A DNA stretch of 64,000 nt from Collinsella aerofaciens (GCF_015670795.1 NZ_JADPCJ010000006.1:1-64000), one strand, 5' to 3'. Positions 43,514 to 54,736 are shown, counted from the first letter of the stretch. Translations and numbers: made by a program. Notes: generated by a model from the sequence alone, not told the origin.

Positions 43514-44549
43514 TTCCGCTGATCTCGCCGCTGGCGAGTCTGCAGATATTACGCGACGCATCCTCGAGCTCATCGAGGGTGCGTCCTCCATTGCGATTTC
43601 GGGACATACGTCTCCCGATGGTGACGCCCTGGGCTCCGTGCTGGGCCTTGGCTTATCGCTTATGAAGTTTTTCCCCAACAAGGACATTGCGCTGCTGCTG
43701 GCAGACGATGACCCGGTGCCGCGCATCTACCGCTTTATGGAGGGCGCCGATCGCTTGGTGCCCGCATCTGCGTACACCGGCAATCCGGACCTGTTTATCT
43801 CGGTGGATGTGCCGGTCGTCGAGCGCCTCAACAACTCGGCCGAGGTACTTCGCCGCTCCAAGCATGTGGTGTGCTTCGACCACCATCCGGCGCGCGAGGA
43901 GTTTACCGAGCTGAGCCTGAGGCGTGTCGATGCCGCGGCCTGCGCCATGATCATCGACCGTTTCTTGGATAATTGCGGCATCGTCGCCCGTGATGGCGTT
44001 GCGACTTGCTTGCTGTGCGGCTTGGTGACCGACACCGGTCGTTTTCAGTACCAGAACGCCGATGCTGCCGCGTTCCACGCTGCTTCGCGCCTGGTAGCAC
44101 ATGGTGCCGATCCGGCTCGTGTTGCTCTCGAGGTCTATCAGAGCATGCGCGTCGAGTTTTTGCACCTCAAGTCCATTGTCATGGGCCGTATTAAGACGGT
44201 CGCGCACGGGCGCGTGGCGTATAGCTATGCCTTCCAGAGCGACCTTGAGGCCTGCGGCGTCACCTCGGATGAATGTGACGGTCTGGTCGATGTGGTACGT
44301 TCGGTGATGGGCGTCGAGGTCTGTCTTTTCTTAAAGGGCATTGACGGCGATACCAAGGTGCGCGGCAACCTGCGCTCCAAGGGTGACCTCGATGTGTCCG
44401 AGATCGCTGCCAACTTTGGCGGTGGCGGGCATCATGCCGCCGCCGGTTTTACCAACAACGGAACGATTCGCGAGACGCTCGCCGTGGCACTTCCCATGCT
44501 GGCCGAGCTGGTGGGGGAGGATCCCGCTTCGGTGACCGTCGAGCTCTAA
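43506..44549 (+). CDS. nrnA: DHH/DHHA1 phosphoesterase, NrnA-like oligoribonuclease/pAp phosphatase
   Basis: A 347-residue bifunctional DHH phosphoesterase. Metal-site motifs appear in order: SGHTSPDGDALGS, SVDVP, the DHH-equivalent CFDHHPARE, and TDTGRFQYQNAD; the DHHA1 domain ends with FGGGGHHAAAGF. Relatives degrade nanoRNA and pAp, and some also cleave pGpG or c-di-AMP, so the precise substrate is not settled by sequence. It overlaps rbfA by eight bases, as is usual in this operon. Confidence 0.88.
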   Translation: MTNSADLAAGESADITRRILELIEGASSIAISGHTSPDGDALGSVLGLGLSLMKFFPNKDIALLLADDDPVPRIYRFMEGADRLVPASAYTGNPDLFISVDVPVVERLNNSAEVLRRSKHVVCFDHHPAREEFTELSLRRVDAAACAMIIDRFLDNCGIVARDGVATCLLCGLVTDTGRFQYQNADAAAFHAASRLVAHGADPARVALEVYQSMRVEFLHLKSIVMGRIKTVAHGRVAYSYAFQSDLEACGVTSDECDGLVDVVRSVMGVEVCLFLKGIDGDTKVRGNLRSKGDLDVSEIAANFGGGGHHAAAGFTNNGTIRETLAVALPMLAELVGEDPASVTVEL

Positions 44550-44564
44550 CTTATTGGATGGTAC

Positions 44565-45497
44565 ATGGCTCGTCGTACGCCTTCTCAATTGAATATGCTG
44601 CTCGCCGTCGATAAGCCGGTGGGCTGCACGTCCCATGACGTGGTCTCGCAATGCCGACGCGCTCTCCATGAGCGGCGCGTCGGCCATGCCGGTACGCTCG
44701 ACCCCATGGCATCGGGTGTCATGGTTGTGGGCGTGGGTCAGGCCACCCGTTTGCTGGGTATGCTCACGCTCAATACGAAAAACTACGTCGCCGACATTTC
44801 GTTTGGCTCCGAGACCAATACCGATGATGCGGAGGGCGAGGCGGTCCGCACGGTGGCTGTTGCCGACGAGCTCCGCGATCCTGCCTATGCGCGTGAGCGC
44901 TTGGCCGCCATGCTGGGTCCGCAGATGCAGGTGCCGCCGGCGTTTTCGGCTATCTCGGTCAATGGCGTTCGCGCCTACAAGTCTGCTCGCGAGGGCAATG
45001 CGGTGGACCTACCTCCGCGCCCCGTCGAGGTCTATGCCGCCGACCTGATCGCCGTGGGCGGCGAGGGTGATACGTGTGTGTGGACCGTGGCGTTTTCGGT
45101 AAGCAAGGGCACCTATATCCGTGCGCTCGCTCGCGACTTGGGCCGCGCCTGCGAGAGCGCCGCGCGCATTTCCGCGCTGCGCCGCACGGCCTCCGGTGTT
45201 GTTTCCATTGGCGCTTGTCATGCGGTCGAGGAGCTTTCTCCCGAGTCCGCGGCTGGCTTTGCCCTGGATCCCATTGCGGCCCTGGGCGCCACACGTGTTG
45301 ACTTGCCGGGCAATCTTGCCGACGACCTGCTCTGCGGCCGACGCATTCCCGTTGAGCGTGCGCTTGCCGATTTCGATGCCTCGAAGGCGCCGTTTGCGTT
45401 GGTGCTCGATGGGGGACTCAAGGCGCTCGCCCGCATTGAGGGCGGCCGCTTTGTCATGGAGCACGTGTTTCCGCAGGCAATCGGCGGTGTTCGATGA
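44565..45497 (+). CDS. truB: tRNA pseudouridine(55) synthase TruB
   Basis: A 310-residue enzyme that makes pseudouridine 55 in the T-arm of tRNA. The catalytic Asp is D46 in VGHAGTLDPMASGV; KPVGCTSHDVV at the N-terminus and GTYIRALARDLG near 185 are further marks. A PUA-like end is short. It overlaps ribF by four bases. Confidence 0.94.
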   Translation: MARRTPSQLNMLLAVDKPVGCTSHDVVSQCRRALHERRVGHAGTLDPMASGVMVVGVGQATRLLGMLTLNTKNYVADISFGSETNTDDAEGEAVRTVAVADELRDPAYARERLAAMLGPQMQVPPAFSAISVNGVRAYKSAREGNAVDLPPRPVEVYAADLIAVGGEGDTCVWTVAFSVSKGTYIRALARDLGRACESAARISALRRTASGVVSIGACHAVEELSPESAAGFALDPIAALGATRVDLPGNLADDLLCGRRIPVERALADFDASKAPFALVLDGGLKALARIEGGRFVMEHVFPQAIGGVR

Positions 45498-46501
45498 TGT
45501 TGTCCGTTCGCGAGCTCGCGCGTATCTTTTTCGCGGGCGAGTCGGACGAGGCTCGCATCGTTACTGCCGATGTGTTTGATAAGTGTGAGCACCTGGGTGC
45601 CGCATCGATTGCCATCGGCGTGTTCGACGGCGTTCACCGTGGACACCAGGAGCTCATTGCGGCGCTTGTCCGTGATGCCCGTGCCCATGGCTGCAAGGCG
45701 GTCGTAGTTACCTTCGATCCCGACCCGGACGTCGTGGTGAGCCCTTCGCCCGCTCAAAAATTGATGACGACGGCCGACCGTCTGCATGCCCTGGCTCAAA
45801 CTGGGGTCGATGCGGTGGTGGCCGTTCCCTTTACGCCTGAGGTTGCGGCGCTTGACCATGTTGATTTTCTCTCGCTGGTGTCGCGTCTGGTCGACATTCG
45901 ATCGATTCGCGTTGGCAGTGACTTTAGGCTGGGTCGTGGCGGTGCTTCTGGTGTTGCCGAGATGCGCTCCTGGGGTTCTGAGCACGGCGTTGACGTGTAT
46001 GGTCACGACCTGCTTTGCGAGGGCGGTGAGGCCATTTGCGCCACCCGCATTCGTCATGAGCTGGGACAGGGCCATGTGGAGCTTGCTGCTGGGTTACTCG
46101 GCCGTCCGTATATGGTGCGTGGCGGTGTTATTCGCGGCCGTCACGAGGGTTCTGGCATGGGCTTTCCCACGGCAAACTTGCAGGTTCCCGACGGCATTCA
46201 GGTGCCAGCCGATGGCGTGTATGAGGGTCTGGTGCTGGTCGATGACACCGCGTGGCCCGCTGCTGTGAACGTCGGCCTGCCGCCAACGTATGCTGACGAT
46301 GCGGCATCTGCGCATCTCGAGGCTAATTTAATTGGTTATACGGGCGACCTGTACGGCGCTTCCGTTTCGCTGGCGTTTACGCGCTGGCTGCGTCCCTCGC
46401 GTGTGTTCGATTCGCTGGATGAGTTGATCGCGACCGTCGAGGGTAATATCGAGGATATTCGTCACAACTTGGGCGATCAGGGGGTGAGCATCCGTGATTA
46501 G
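45494..46501 (+). CDS. ribF: Bifunctional riboflavin kinase/FAD synthetase
   Basis: A 335-residue enzyme that makes FMN and FAD. The adenylyltransferase half has IGVFDGVHRGHQELI and VTFDPDPDVVV; the kinase half has GRHEGSGMGFPTANLQV and VNVGLPPTY. It overlaps truB at the start and dnaG at the end (eight bases), so it is part of the same transcript. Confidence 0.94.
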   Translation: MMLSVRELARIFFAGESDEARIVTADVFDKCEHLGAASIAIGVFDGVHRGHQELIAALVRDARAHGCKAVVVTFDPDPDVVVSPSPAQKLMTTADRLHALAQTGVDAVVAVPFTPEVAALDHVDFLSLVSRLVDIRSIRVGSDFRLGRGGASGVAEMRSWGSEHGVDVYGHDLLCEGGEAICATRIRHELGQGHVELAAGLLGRPYMVRGGVIRGRHEGSGMGFPTANLQVPDGIQVPADGVYEGLVLVDDTAWPAAVNVGLPPTYADDAASAHLEANLIGYTGDLYGASVSLAFTRWLRPSRVFDSLDELIATVEGNIEDIRHNLGDQGVSIRD

Positions 46502-48602
46502 CGATGAGGAAAAAGACCAGGTACGCGCTGCGTCTGACCTGGTTGCCATCGTGCAGGAAACGGTCGAGCTCAAGCCTCGCGGCCATGAGTTTTGGGGATG
46601 CTGCCCCTTCCATGGCGAGAAGACGCCGTCCTTCCACATTATCCCCGCCACGCAGGTGTGGCATTGCTTTGGTTGCGGCGAGGGTGGCGACGTTTTCACG
46701 TATATCATGAAGCGCGAGAACCTGAGCTTTCCCGAGTCAATCCGTTACTTGGCCGATCGCGCGGGTATTGAGCTGCATGACACCGGAGATCGCCGCGAGC
46801 GCGGCACCAAGCGTGCCCGCATCTACGATCTGTGCGCCGAGACCGCCCAGTTCTACCACACCATGCTCATGCGCGGTAAGGACGGCCGTCCGCGCGAGTA
46901 CTTTGCCAGCCGCGGCATGGGCGGCGACGTCTGCCGCCGCTACTGCCTGGGCTTTGCACCGGGCCGTAACGCGCTGGTGTCGCACCTGTCCCAGGCGGGT
47001 TTTACCCCGCAGGAGATGATCGACGCCAACGTTGCCGTGAGTCGCGGGCGCGGGCAGCTTGCCGACCGCTTTTACGACCGCGTGATGTTCCCCATCTTTG
47101 ACGAGCAGGGTCACAACATTGCCTTTGGCGGTCGCATTATGGGCGACGGCCAGCCTAAGTATCTCAACACCGCCGAGACGAGCGTGTTTCATAAAAAGCG
47201 AAACCTCTACGGCTTTAATTGGGCCAAGGAGTTTATCGTCGCGCAGGATACCGCCATCGTGGTAGAGGGCTATACCGATTGCATCGCCTGCTGGGAGGCG
47301 GGGATTAAAAACGTTGTTGCCACGCTGGGCACCGCCCTCACGGAGCACCACGTCAAGACGCTCACTCGCTTTGCCAAGCGCATCGTGTATATGTTCGACG
47401 GCGATGCAGCGGGCCAGAAGGCCGCCCGTCGCGCGATTCAGTTTATCGAGCAGGATTCCATGGACCTGCGCTGCGTGGTGCTCCCCGACGGCAACGACCC
47501 CATGGAGTTCATCACCGCACATGGTGGCGAGGCACTGCAGACGCGCATCGACGCTGCCGAGCCGCTTATGGACTTTGTCTACCGTTCGCTGCAGGAGTCG
47601 AGTGACATCACCACGCCGGGCGGTCGCGCTAAGGCGCTGGAAGATGCGCTGACGCTTATCTATCCGTTGCGCAACAGCTATATGATCGACACGTACTTTA
47701 TCCAGATTGCCGATCTGCTGGGTTTGGATCTGGAGACGGTGCGCGCGAGCTCGGGTCGTGTGTTTCGCGATGTCGCCAAGCGCGAGGATGCGGAACGACG
47801 TCGTGAGCAGAACTATGAGCGCCAACGGGCACAGACTGAGCGGTCCGGTAGCGCGGGCGGTCGGGCGTCGGGTTCTCGCGATGCCGGTCGCGGTGCTTGG
47901 GCATCGGGCGCGACGCCGCCGGTGTCCGCGCCGGTCGAAGAAGAGCCGTACGACTACGTCCCGCTCGATGCCTACGGCGCCGCGCCCGTGGAGGTCGTCG
48001 ACGACCTGCCGCCGATCGATGTGCCTGATGGTATGGGCGCTGTGCCTGTGGCTGACGGTTCGGGCGCACCGGCTGCGGCGGCGCCGATGGTTCTTACCGA
48101 TCTTGAACGCAAGTCCTTGGCAGGGGAGCGCGAGCTGTTGACGATGCTCACGAGCTACCCCGACCTGTTCCGCACGTATGCCGACCGCATCTGCTCCATC
48201 GAGTGGGTTGACCCGCGTCACGAGTCCATTGCATGGGCCGTTCTGGCAACGCCGCCGGGAACCGATCCTGCAGCCTGCATGGATGCGGCGCGCTCAGTGT
48301 GTCCCGATGCGGCAACGCTTGTGAGTGCCGGGCGCATCTCCGCGACGAGCAAGCACCCCACCGAGACGAACATCGTGTTTATGCTTGATACGCTTGAGCT
48401 CTACACCATCAAGCGTCGCATGCGTGCCGCACAGGCCAAGCTGCGCCAGGACCGTTCACTCGATGATGAGGCCCGTCGCGCGCTGACCGTGCAGGCCGCG
48501 CAGGATTCGCAACGTCAACGCGAACTGCAAAAGTCGATCGGCGGCGTGGCGGACCCGTTCCGTTTGATCGGCCTGGAGGCCGCGGGCACCGAACAAGCCT
48601 AG
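46494..48602 (+). CDS. dnaG: DNA primase
   Basis: A 702-residue primase that lays RNA primers for replication. The CHC2 zinc ligands are C37, H40, C58 and C61 (CPFHGEKTPSFHI...CFGCGEGG); the RNA polymerase domain and Toprim segment follow (VVEGYTDCIACW, FDGDAAGQKAARRA). The linker near 430-520 is low-complexity, and the C-terminal helicase-binding domain (about 535-702) is divergent. The start is GTG 46494 inside the end of ribF. Confidence 0.95.
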   Translation: MISDEEKDQVRAASDLVAIVQETVELKPRGHEFWGCCPFHGEKTPSFHIIPATQVWHCFGCGEGGDVFTYIMKRENLSFPESIRYLADRAGIELHDTGDRRERGTKRARIYDLCAETAQFYHTMLMRGKDGRPREYFASRGMGGDVCRRYCLGFAPGRNALVSHLSQAGFTPQEMIDANVAVSRGRGQLADRFYDRVMFPIFDEQGHNIAFGGRIMGDGQPKYLNTAETSVFHKKRNLYGFNWAKEFIVAQDTAIVVEGYTDCIACWEAGIKNVVATLGTALTEHHVKTLTRFAKRIVYMFDGDAAGQKAARRAIQFIEQDSMDLRCVVLPDGNDPMEFITAHGGEALQTRIDAAEPLMDFVYRSLQESSDITTPGGRAKALEDALTLIYPLRNSYMIDTYFIQIADLLGLDLETVRASSGRVFRDVAKREDAERRREQNYERQRAQTERSGSAGGRASGSRDAGRGAWASGATPPVSAPVEEEPYDYVPLDAYGAAPVEVVDDLPPIDVPDGMGAVPVADGSGAPAAAAPMVLTDLERKSLAGERELLTMLTSYPDLFRTYADRICSIEWVDPRHESIAWAVLATPPGTDPAACMDAARSVCPDAATLVSAGRISATSKHPTETNIVFMLDTLELYTIKRRMRAAQAKLRQDRSLDDEARRALTVQAAQDSQRQRELQKSIGGVADPFRLIGLEAAGTEQA

Positions 48603-48712
48603 ATGTTGTGGTCAACCAGCGTATTCTCGCCTATATCCAGTCTTCTTTTTGGGTATAGACGTCAATGTGTGTGCTAAAGTATTGAGTCCTGTGGACTATG
48701 AAGGGAGAATCT

Positions 48713-50044
<1,332 letters not shown>

Positions 50045-50051
50045 TCAAGCA

Positions 50052-50087
50052 AGAGGCGCCCTCAAGCACATTCGCTTGGGGGCGCTT
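50052..50087 (+). terminator. Intrinsic terminator after rpoD
   Basis: AGGCGCCCTCAAGC and GCTTGGGGGCGCTT face each other around ACATTC, ending in a short T-run. Confidence 0.85.
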
Positions 50088-50092
50088 TCATG

Positions 50093-50148
50093 TAGTCGTT
50101 GGGGACGTTCTTGAATGACTAGTCGTTTAAGAACGTCCCCAACGACTA
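50093..50148. repeat. Perfect 20-base inverted repeat between rpoD and tRNA-Asn
   Basis: TAGTCGTTGGGGACGTTCTT (50093-50112) is the exact inverse of 50129-50148, with a 16-base centre that holds the palindrome GACTAGTC (50117-50124). It has no T-tail and is distinct from the rpoD terminator directly before it. It looks like a dispersed repeat or miniature mobile element. Confidence 0.85.
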
Positions 50149-50174
50149 GGTCGGAAAATTTCTTAAAAAAGTTC

Positions 50175-50202
50175 TTGCCCTAAGCTGATTCGTCCGTATA
50201 AT
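50175..50202 (+). promoter_or_regulatory. Promoter of tRNA-Asn
   Basis: TTGCCC (50175-50180) and TATAAT (50197-50202), 16 bases apart, 30 bases before the tRNA. An A-rich stretch with TTAAAAAAGTTC upstream may act as an UP element. Confidence 0.75.
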
Positions 50203-50232
50203 AAACTTCGTTGCTTGAGAGCACGCACCTAT

Positions 50233-50307
50233 TCCTCGGTAGCTCAATGGTAGAGCACGCGGCTGTTAACCGCGCTGTTGTAGGTTCGAGTCCTACCCGG
50301 GGAGCCA
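50233..50307 (+). tRNA. tRNA-Asn (anticodon GTT)
   Basis: A 75-base tRNA including encoded CCA. The acceptor stem TCCTCGG/CCGGGGA, D-stem GCTC/GAGC, anticodon stem CGCGG/CCGCG with loop CTGTTAA (anticodon GTT at 50265-50267) and T-stem GTAGG/CCTAC with TTCGAGT are all complete. Confidence 0.96.
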
Positions 50308-50312
50308 GGTTA

Positions 50313-50344
50313 CAAAACCCGTCGCATATGCGGCGGGTTTTTTC
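50313..50344 (+). terminator. Intrinsic terminator after tRNA-Asn
   Basis: AAAACCCGTCGC and GCGGCGGGTTTT around ATAT, then further T bases, six bases after the tRNA end. Confidence 0.9.
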
Positions 50345-50502
50345 ATGCCGCGATCGCCGTTCGCGAACGTTACCGTATCAACATTTCGTGTCGAGGATGT
50401 AATCCCGAGGCCCGCCACCTCAACATGGCGCGGTCGTTGTAGAATAATGCAATGATTGCTCCCACGACATGGTGCCGCGAGCACCAAGAAAAGGAGATTC
50501 TT

Positions 50503-50859
50503 GTGTCTGAGACCATTAACGGCAGCCTGAGCGTCTCGAACGACGTTATTGCCGATATTGCCGGTTATGCCGCGATGACGTGCTATGGCGTTGTCGGTAT
50601 GGCTGAGCAGCTCCAGGGCGCCGAGAGCGTGCGCCTGCTTGCCGGTCAGCGCCTCCGCAAGGGCGTGCTTGTCTCCGCCGACGAGAACGGCCTTACGGTC
50701 GATCTTCACGTCGTGCTCGAGAACGGCGTCAACATGAAGTCCGTCTGCCACAATCTTTCGAGCTCCGTTGCCTTCACCCTGCAGGAGATCGCCCAGATCG
50801 ATCCCGCCAGCCTTAAGATCGGCATCCATATCGACGCGCTCAAGAGCCGTCTGAACTAG
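50503..50859 (+). CDS. Asp23/Gls24 family envelope stress protein
   Basis: A 118-residue Asp23-family protein: SVSNDVIADIAGYAAMTCYGVVGMA at the start and the VDLHVVLENGVNMKSVCHNLSSSVAFTLQ core. In Gram-positives these sit near the membrane and are tied to cell-wall stress. GTG 50503 is chosen because AAGGAG lies at 50491-50496; the open frame continues upstream without a ribosome site. It precedes the fakA-like gene by 27 bases, the conserved yloU-yloV order. Confidence 0.88.
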   Translation: MSETINGSLSVSNDVIADIAGYAAMTCYGVVGMAEQLQGAESVRLLAGQRLRKGVLVSADENGLTVDLHVVLENGVNMKSVCHNLSSSVAFTLQEIAQIDPASLKIGIHIDALKSRLN

Positions 50860-50886
50860 CATCCGAAAACGGAGATTCAAATACCC

Positions 50887-52548
50887 ATGATTGCAAAGAC
50901 CATTCGCACCTGTTTTCCGATCGCTGCGGCTGCCGTTTCCGACAAGGCCGAGGAGATCAACAAGCTCAACGTCTTCCCCGTACCCGACGGCGACACCGGT
51001 ACCAACATGTCGCTCACGCTTGCCTCGGTGACCAAGGAGCTCTCCGCCCTTCCTGCCGATGCCGATATGGAGGCCATCGCCGGCGCCATCACCCACGGCT
51101 CCCTGATGGGTGCCCGCGGTAACTCTGGCGTTATCACGTCGCAGATTCTGCGCGGCGTGGCCGAGGGCCTTGTCTCTGCCGACGAGCCTATTACGTCCGC
51201 CAACATTGCCTTCGCCTTCCGTCGTGCCGTCAAGGTTGCCTTCCAGGCTGTCCGCAAGCCCATCGAGGGCACGATCCTCACGGTCCTGCGCGATGTCTCG
51301 ACCAAGGCCGATGAGTGCGAGAAGAAGAAGTTCTCGGCTGAGGATGCGCTCGATGCCATCGTCGTTGAGGCGTACCAGTCCGTCGCCCGCACACCCGACC
51401 TGTTGCCCGTTCTGAAGGAGAACGGCGTGGTCGACTCCGGCGCCTTTGGCTTTGCCATCTTCCTGGAGAACTTTGTTGCCGCTGCGCTCGGCCGCAGCAC
51501 CGTTGTCGAGGATTTCTCCGCCACGTTTGACTCCGCCGGCTCTGCCCGCGATGCCGCTCTTGGCCGTGTTGAGATCGAGGCTAACGACGACTGGGAGGGC
51601 TCGGAGTTCCGCTACTGCAACGAGTTCCTCTTTAAGGCCGACGCCCCGTTTGACGAGGACGAGTGCCTTAAGTTCCTAGGCTCCATGGGCGACTGTGAGC
51701 TGCTCGTGGGCGCCTATCCCGACTACAAGATCCATGTGCACTCCAACACCCCCAACCTGGTGCTCGAGCACATGCTGCAGCTCGGTCAGATCTATGAGGT
51801 CTTTATCCACAACATGGAGATGGAGGCCCACGACCGTACCGCCAAGATCCACGAGGATCAGGAAAAGGCCGCCGAGCCCGCCAAGGCGCTGGGCTTTGTC
51901 GCCGTTGCCGCCGGTTCCGGCGAGGCTGACATCCTCAAGTCCCTTGGCGTCGACGTGGTCGTCTCCGGTGGCCAGACTATGAATCCCTCGACCGCCGACC
52001 TGCTGGGCGCGGTGGACCAGGTCAACGCGACCTCGGTCATCATCCTGCCCAATAACGGCAACATCCGCATGGCTGCCGAGGCTGCCGCTTCTGCCTGCAC
52101 GGACAAGAAGGTTGCCGTTGTTCCCACCAAGACCGTTCCGCAGGCGTTCTCCGCGCTGTTCGCGGTCCTGCCCGATTCCGAGCTCGAGGACGCCGTCGCC
52201 GCCATGGTCGACGCCATCAGCGAGGTTCGCGATGGCGAGGTCACCCGCGCCGTGCGCGACTCCAGCGCATCTGATGGCTCGCCGATTCACTCCGGTGACG
52301 TCATGGGTATCATCGCCGGCTCCATCGACGTGGTCGGCTCCGACGTGAAACAGGTCACGCTCGACTGCATCAACCGCATGCAGGAGGAAGAGGAGGGCGA
52401 CGCGCTGACGATTCTGGCCGGCGAGGAGCTGTCCGATGAGGCCTTCCAGGAGATCGTCGACGCCATCGAGGAGGCTCAGCCCGATCTGGAGATCGACGCC
52501 CATCGTGGCGAGCAGCCGCTCTATCCCGTGATCTTCTCGATCGAGTAG
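50887..52548 (+). CDS. fakA: DhaL-domain fatty acid kinase-like protein (FakA/YloV)
   Basis: A 553-residue protein with an N-terminal DhaL/DAK2 ATP-binding domain (NVFPVPDGDTGTNMSLTL and GARGNSGVITSQILRG) and a C-terminal FakA middle and end region (FRYCNEFLFKAD, GDCELLVGAYPDYKIHVHSNTPN). FakA phosphorylates fatty acids held by FakB proteins and feeds PlsX/PlsY phospholipid synthesis; plsX lies 5 kb downstream. No fakB is present in the window. Confidence 0.88.
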   Translation: MIAKTIRTCFPIAAAAVSDKAEEINKLNVFPVPDGDTGTNMSLTLASVTKELSALPADADMEAIAGAITHGSLMGARGNSGVITSQILRGVAEGLVSADEPITSANIAFAFRRAVKVAFQAVRKPIEGTILTVLRDVSTKADECEKKKFSAEDALDAIVVEAYQSVARTPDLLPVLKENGVVDSGAFGFAIFLENFVAAALGRSTVVEDFSATFDSAGSARDAALGRVEIEANDDWEGSEFRYCNEFLFKADAPFDEDECLKFLGSMGDCELLVGAYPDYKIHVHSNTPNLVLEHMLQLGQIYEVFIHNMEMEAHDRTAKIHEDQEKAAEPAKALGFVAVAAGSGEADILKSLGVDVVVSGGQTMNPSTADLLGAVDQVNATSVIILPNNGNIRMAAEAAASACTDKKVAVVPTKTVPQAFSALFAVLPDSELEDAVAAMVDAISEVRDGEVTRAVRDSSASDGSPIHSGDVMGIIAGSIDVVGSDVKQVTLDCINRMQEEEEGDALTILAGEELSDEAFQEIVDAIEEAQPDLEIDAHRGEQPLYPVIFSIE

Positions 52549-52558
52549 GCAACTGCCC

Positions 52559-54736
52559 ATGTCCGAGCTGTGCTCCGTGCCGCGCGTCTCGGAGCGCTTT
52601 GCCCAGAGCAATGCGCTCGACGAGGATATCGCGCGACTCAAATGTGTTTCGGGTAAACGTGAGGAGGCCCTTCGCCGTCTGGGAATTCGGACGGTGGGGG
52701 ACCTCCTTCTCCATATCCCTCATCGATACCTCGACTTTACCCGTTCTTGGTCTATCGAGATGGCGCCCATCGGTACCGTGTGCACCATCGTCGCCACGGT
52801 CGACCGTATCGTCAAAAAGCAGCCGCGTCCGCGCATGCAGGTGACTGAGGTCTCACTTGTTGACGAGACGGGCGTGCTGCAGGTCGCCTTTTTCCGCCAG
52901 CCCTGGATTGCTCAGCAGCTTAAGCAGGGCGACCGCCTGGCCGTGATGGGCAAGGTCGAGTTTGCCTACGGCTTTAAACAGATGGCCTCGCCCCACTTTG
53001 AAAAGCTCGAGGACAGGCGCGCCGCAGGCACCATTCTGCCGGTCCATTACGTGAGCGATGGCGTGAGCCAGGCGTGGATGCGCCGCATCGTAAGCGGCGC
53101 GCTCGAGGTCGTCGGCAATCCGTTCGATCCGATTCCCGCGCCGCTGCGCGCAAAGCGGAAGCTCATGAGCAATGCCCGCGCGTTGCGTTCGATCCACTTT
53201 CCCTCGAGCATGGCTGAGCGCGACATCGCACGCCGGCGTCTTGCCTACGAGGAGTGCCTCTACCTGCAGCTGGCGCTGCGTCTGCGCAACGACGGTGGCC
53301 TGGTCGATGTGGTGCCCTATGCCCACACCGCGGGCGAGCATCTGGGCGCGCTTAAACAGGCCCTTCCGTTTTCGCTGAGCGACGAGCAGGAGGCCGCATT
53401 CCAAGACATCCTGCATGACATGTGCGATGGCGGGCGCGTGATGAACCGTCTGCTGCTGGGCGATGTCGGTACCGGTAAGACCGCCGTTGCCGCCTGCGCG
53501 CTAGCTGTGGCTGCCGATAGCGGCACGCAGGCCTGCGTTATGGCGCCCACGGGCGTGCTGGCGCGCCAATATGCCGATAAGACCGGCCCTCTGCTCTCGC
53601 AGGCCGGCATGTCCTGGGCGCTTCTGACGGGTGCCACGCCGGCCGCAGAGCGCGAGCGCATCCATGCACAGCTGGAATCAGGCGAGCTCGACGTCCTCTT
53701 TGGAACCCACGCGGTCCTTTCGGATAACGTTGCGTTCAAGCATCTGTCGCTCGTGGTCATCGATGAGCAGCACCGGTTTGGCGTCGGCCAACGCAACGCC
53801 CTGCGCGCGAAGGGCCCCGGTGCCGATCTGCTCGTTATGACGGCAACGCCCATCCCGCGTACGCTGGCGCTTTCGGTCTACGGCGATCTGGACACGAGTA
53901 TCATCCGTCATCGGCCTGTCCCCGGCGCTGGCGTGACGACACGCGTGCTCACCGAGTCGAGCCGTGACCTCGCCTATGGCGTCATCCGCGAGGCGCATGA
54001 AAAGGGTCAGCAGGCCTACGTGATTTGCCCACTCGTGGAGCCGAGTGACTCGGCCGATGAGCTGGAAGACGTGCCCGGTATTGCCCGCGACGATGAGGGC
54101 CGCGTAACCGTACCCGTGCCGCTGCACGATACGGCGACCGAGCTCGATCGCCTGCGTCTGGCGTTGCCGGGGCTTACCGTCGAGCGCCTTCACGGCCGCA
54201 TGCCGGCGGGGGAGAAGGACCAGGTTATCGATGCCTTCAAGCGTGCCGAGATTGACGTGCTCGTCTCGACTACGGTGGTCGAGGTGGGCGTCGATGTGCC
54301 TAACGCCACCGTCATGGTCATCGAGAACGGCGAGCGCTTTGGATTGGCTGCCCTGCACCAGCTGCGCGGCCGCGTGGGCCGTGGCAGTGTGTCGGGCACG
54401 TGCCTGGTCATGACGCACTCCAAGGGCAACGGCGGCGCGTCCGCAGCACAAGATCGCCTGCAATCGCTCGAAAAAACCGCGGATGGCTTTACGCTCGCCC
54501 AGATGGACCTGCGTCTGCGTCACGAGGGCGAAATCCTGGGTTATCGCCAGCATGGCGGTGTGACTCTGCGCTTTGTCGACCTGGATGCCGACGAGGAACT
54601 AATCGAGTGGGCCCATTTGGACGCGGTCGAGCTCTTGCGGTATGCTTGCACCCTTGACTCCGTGGCGACGCGCCCCCTGCGCGATGCGGTCGCCATGCGA
54701 TATCGACATATTTTTAAGGAGGTCAGCGGAGGATGA
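52559..54736 (+). CDS. recG: ATP-dependent DNA helicase RecG
   Basis: A 725-residue branch-migrating helicase that rewinds stalled forks. The wedge/OB domain occupies about 60-160; Walker A is LLLGDVGTGKTAVAA, motif II is DEQHRFGVGQR, and the C-terminal helicase motifs VSTTVVEVGVDVPNATVMVIENGERFGLAALHQLRGRVGRG are complete. The upstream ribosome site is weak, and ATG 52559 is the best available start. It overlaps rsmD by four bases. Confidence 0.95.
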   Translation: MSELCSVPRVSERFAQSNALDEDIARLKCVSGKREEALRRLGIRTVGDLLLHIPHRYLDFTRSWSIEMAPIGTVCTIVATVDRIVKKQPRPRMQVTEVSLVDETGVLQVAFFRQPWIAQQLKQGDRLAVMGKVEFAYGFKQMASPHFEKLEDRRAAGTILPVHYVSDGVSQAWMRRIVSGALEVVGNPFDPIPAPLRAKRKLMSNARALRSIHFPSSMAERDIARRRLAYEECLYLQLALRLRNDGGLVDVVPYAHTAGEHLGALKQALPFSLSDEQEAAFQDILHDMCDGGRVMNRLLLGDVGTGKTAVAACALAVAADSGTQACVMAPTGVLARQYADKTGPLLSQAGMSWALLTGATPAAERERIHAQLESGELDVLFGTHAVLSDNVAFKHLSLVVIDEQHRFGVGQRNALRAKGPGADLLVMTATPIPRTLALSVYGDLDTSIIRHRPVPGAGVTTRVLTESSRDLAYGVIREAHEKGQQAYVICPLVEPSDSADELEDVPGIARDDEGRVTVPVPLHDTATELDRLRLALPGLTVERLHGRMPAGEKDQVIDAFKRAEIDVLVSTTVVEVGVDVPNATVMVIENGERFGLAALHQLRGRVGRGSVSGTCLVMTHSKGNGGASAAQDRLQSLEKTADGFTLAQMDLRLRHEGEILGYRQHGGVTLRFVDLDADEELIEWAHLDAVELLRYACTLDSVATRPLRDAVAMRYRHIFKEVSGG

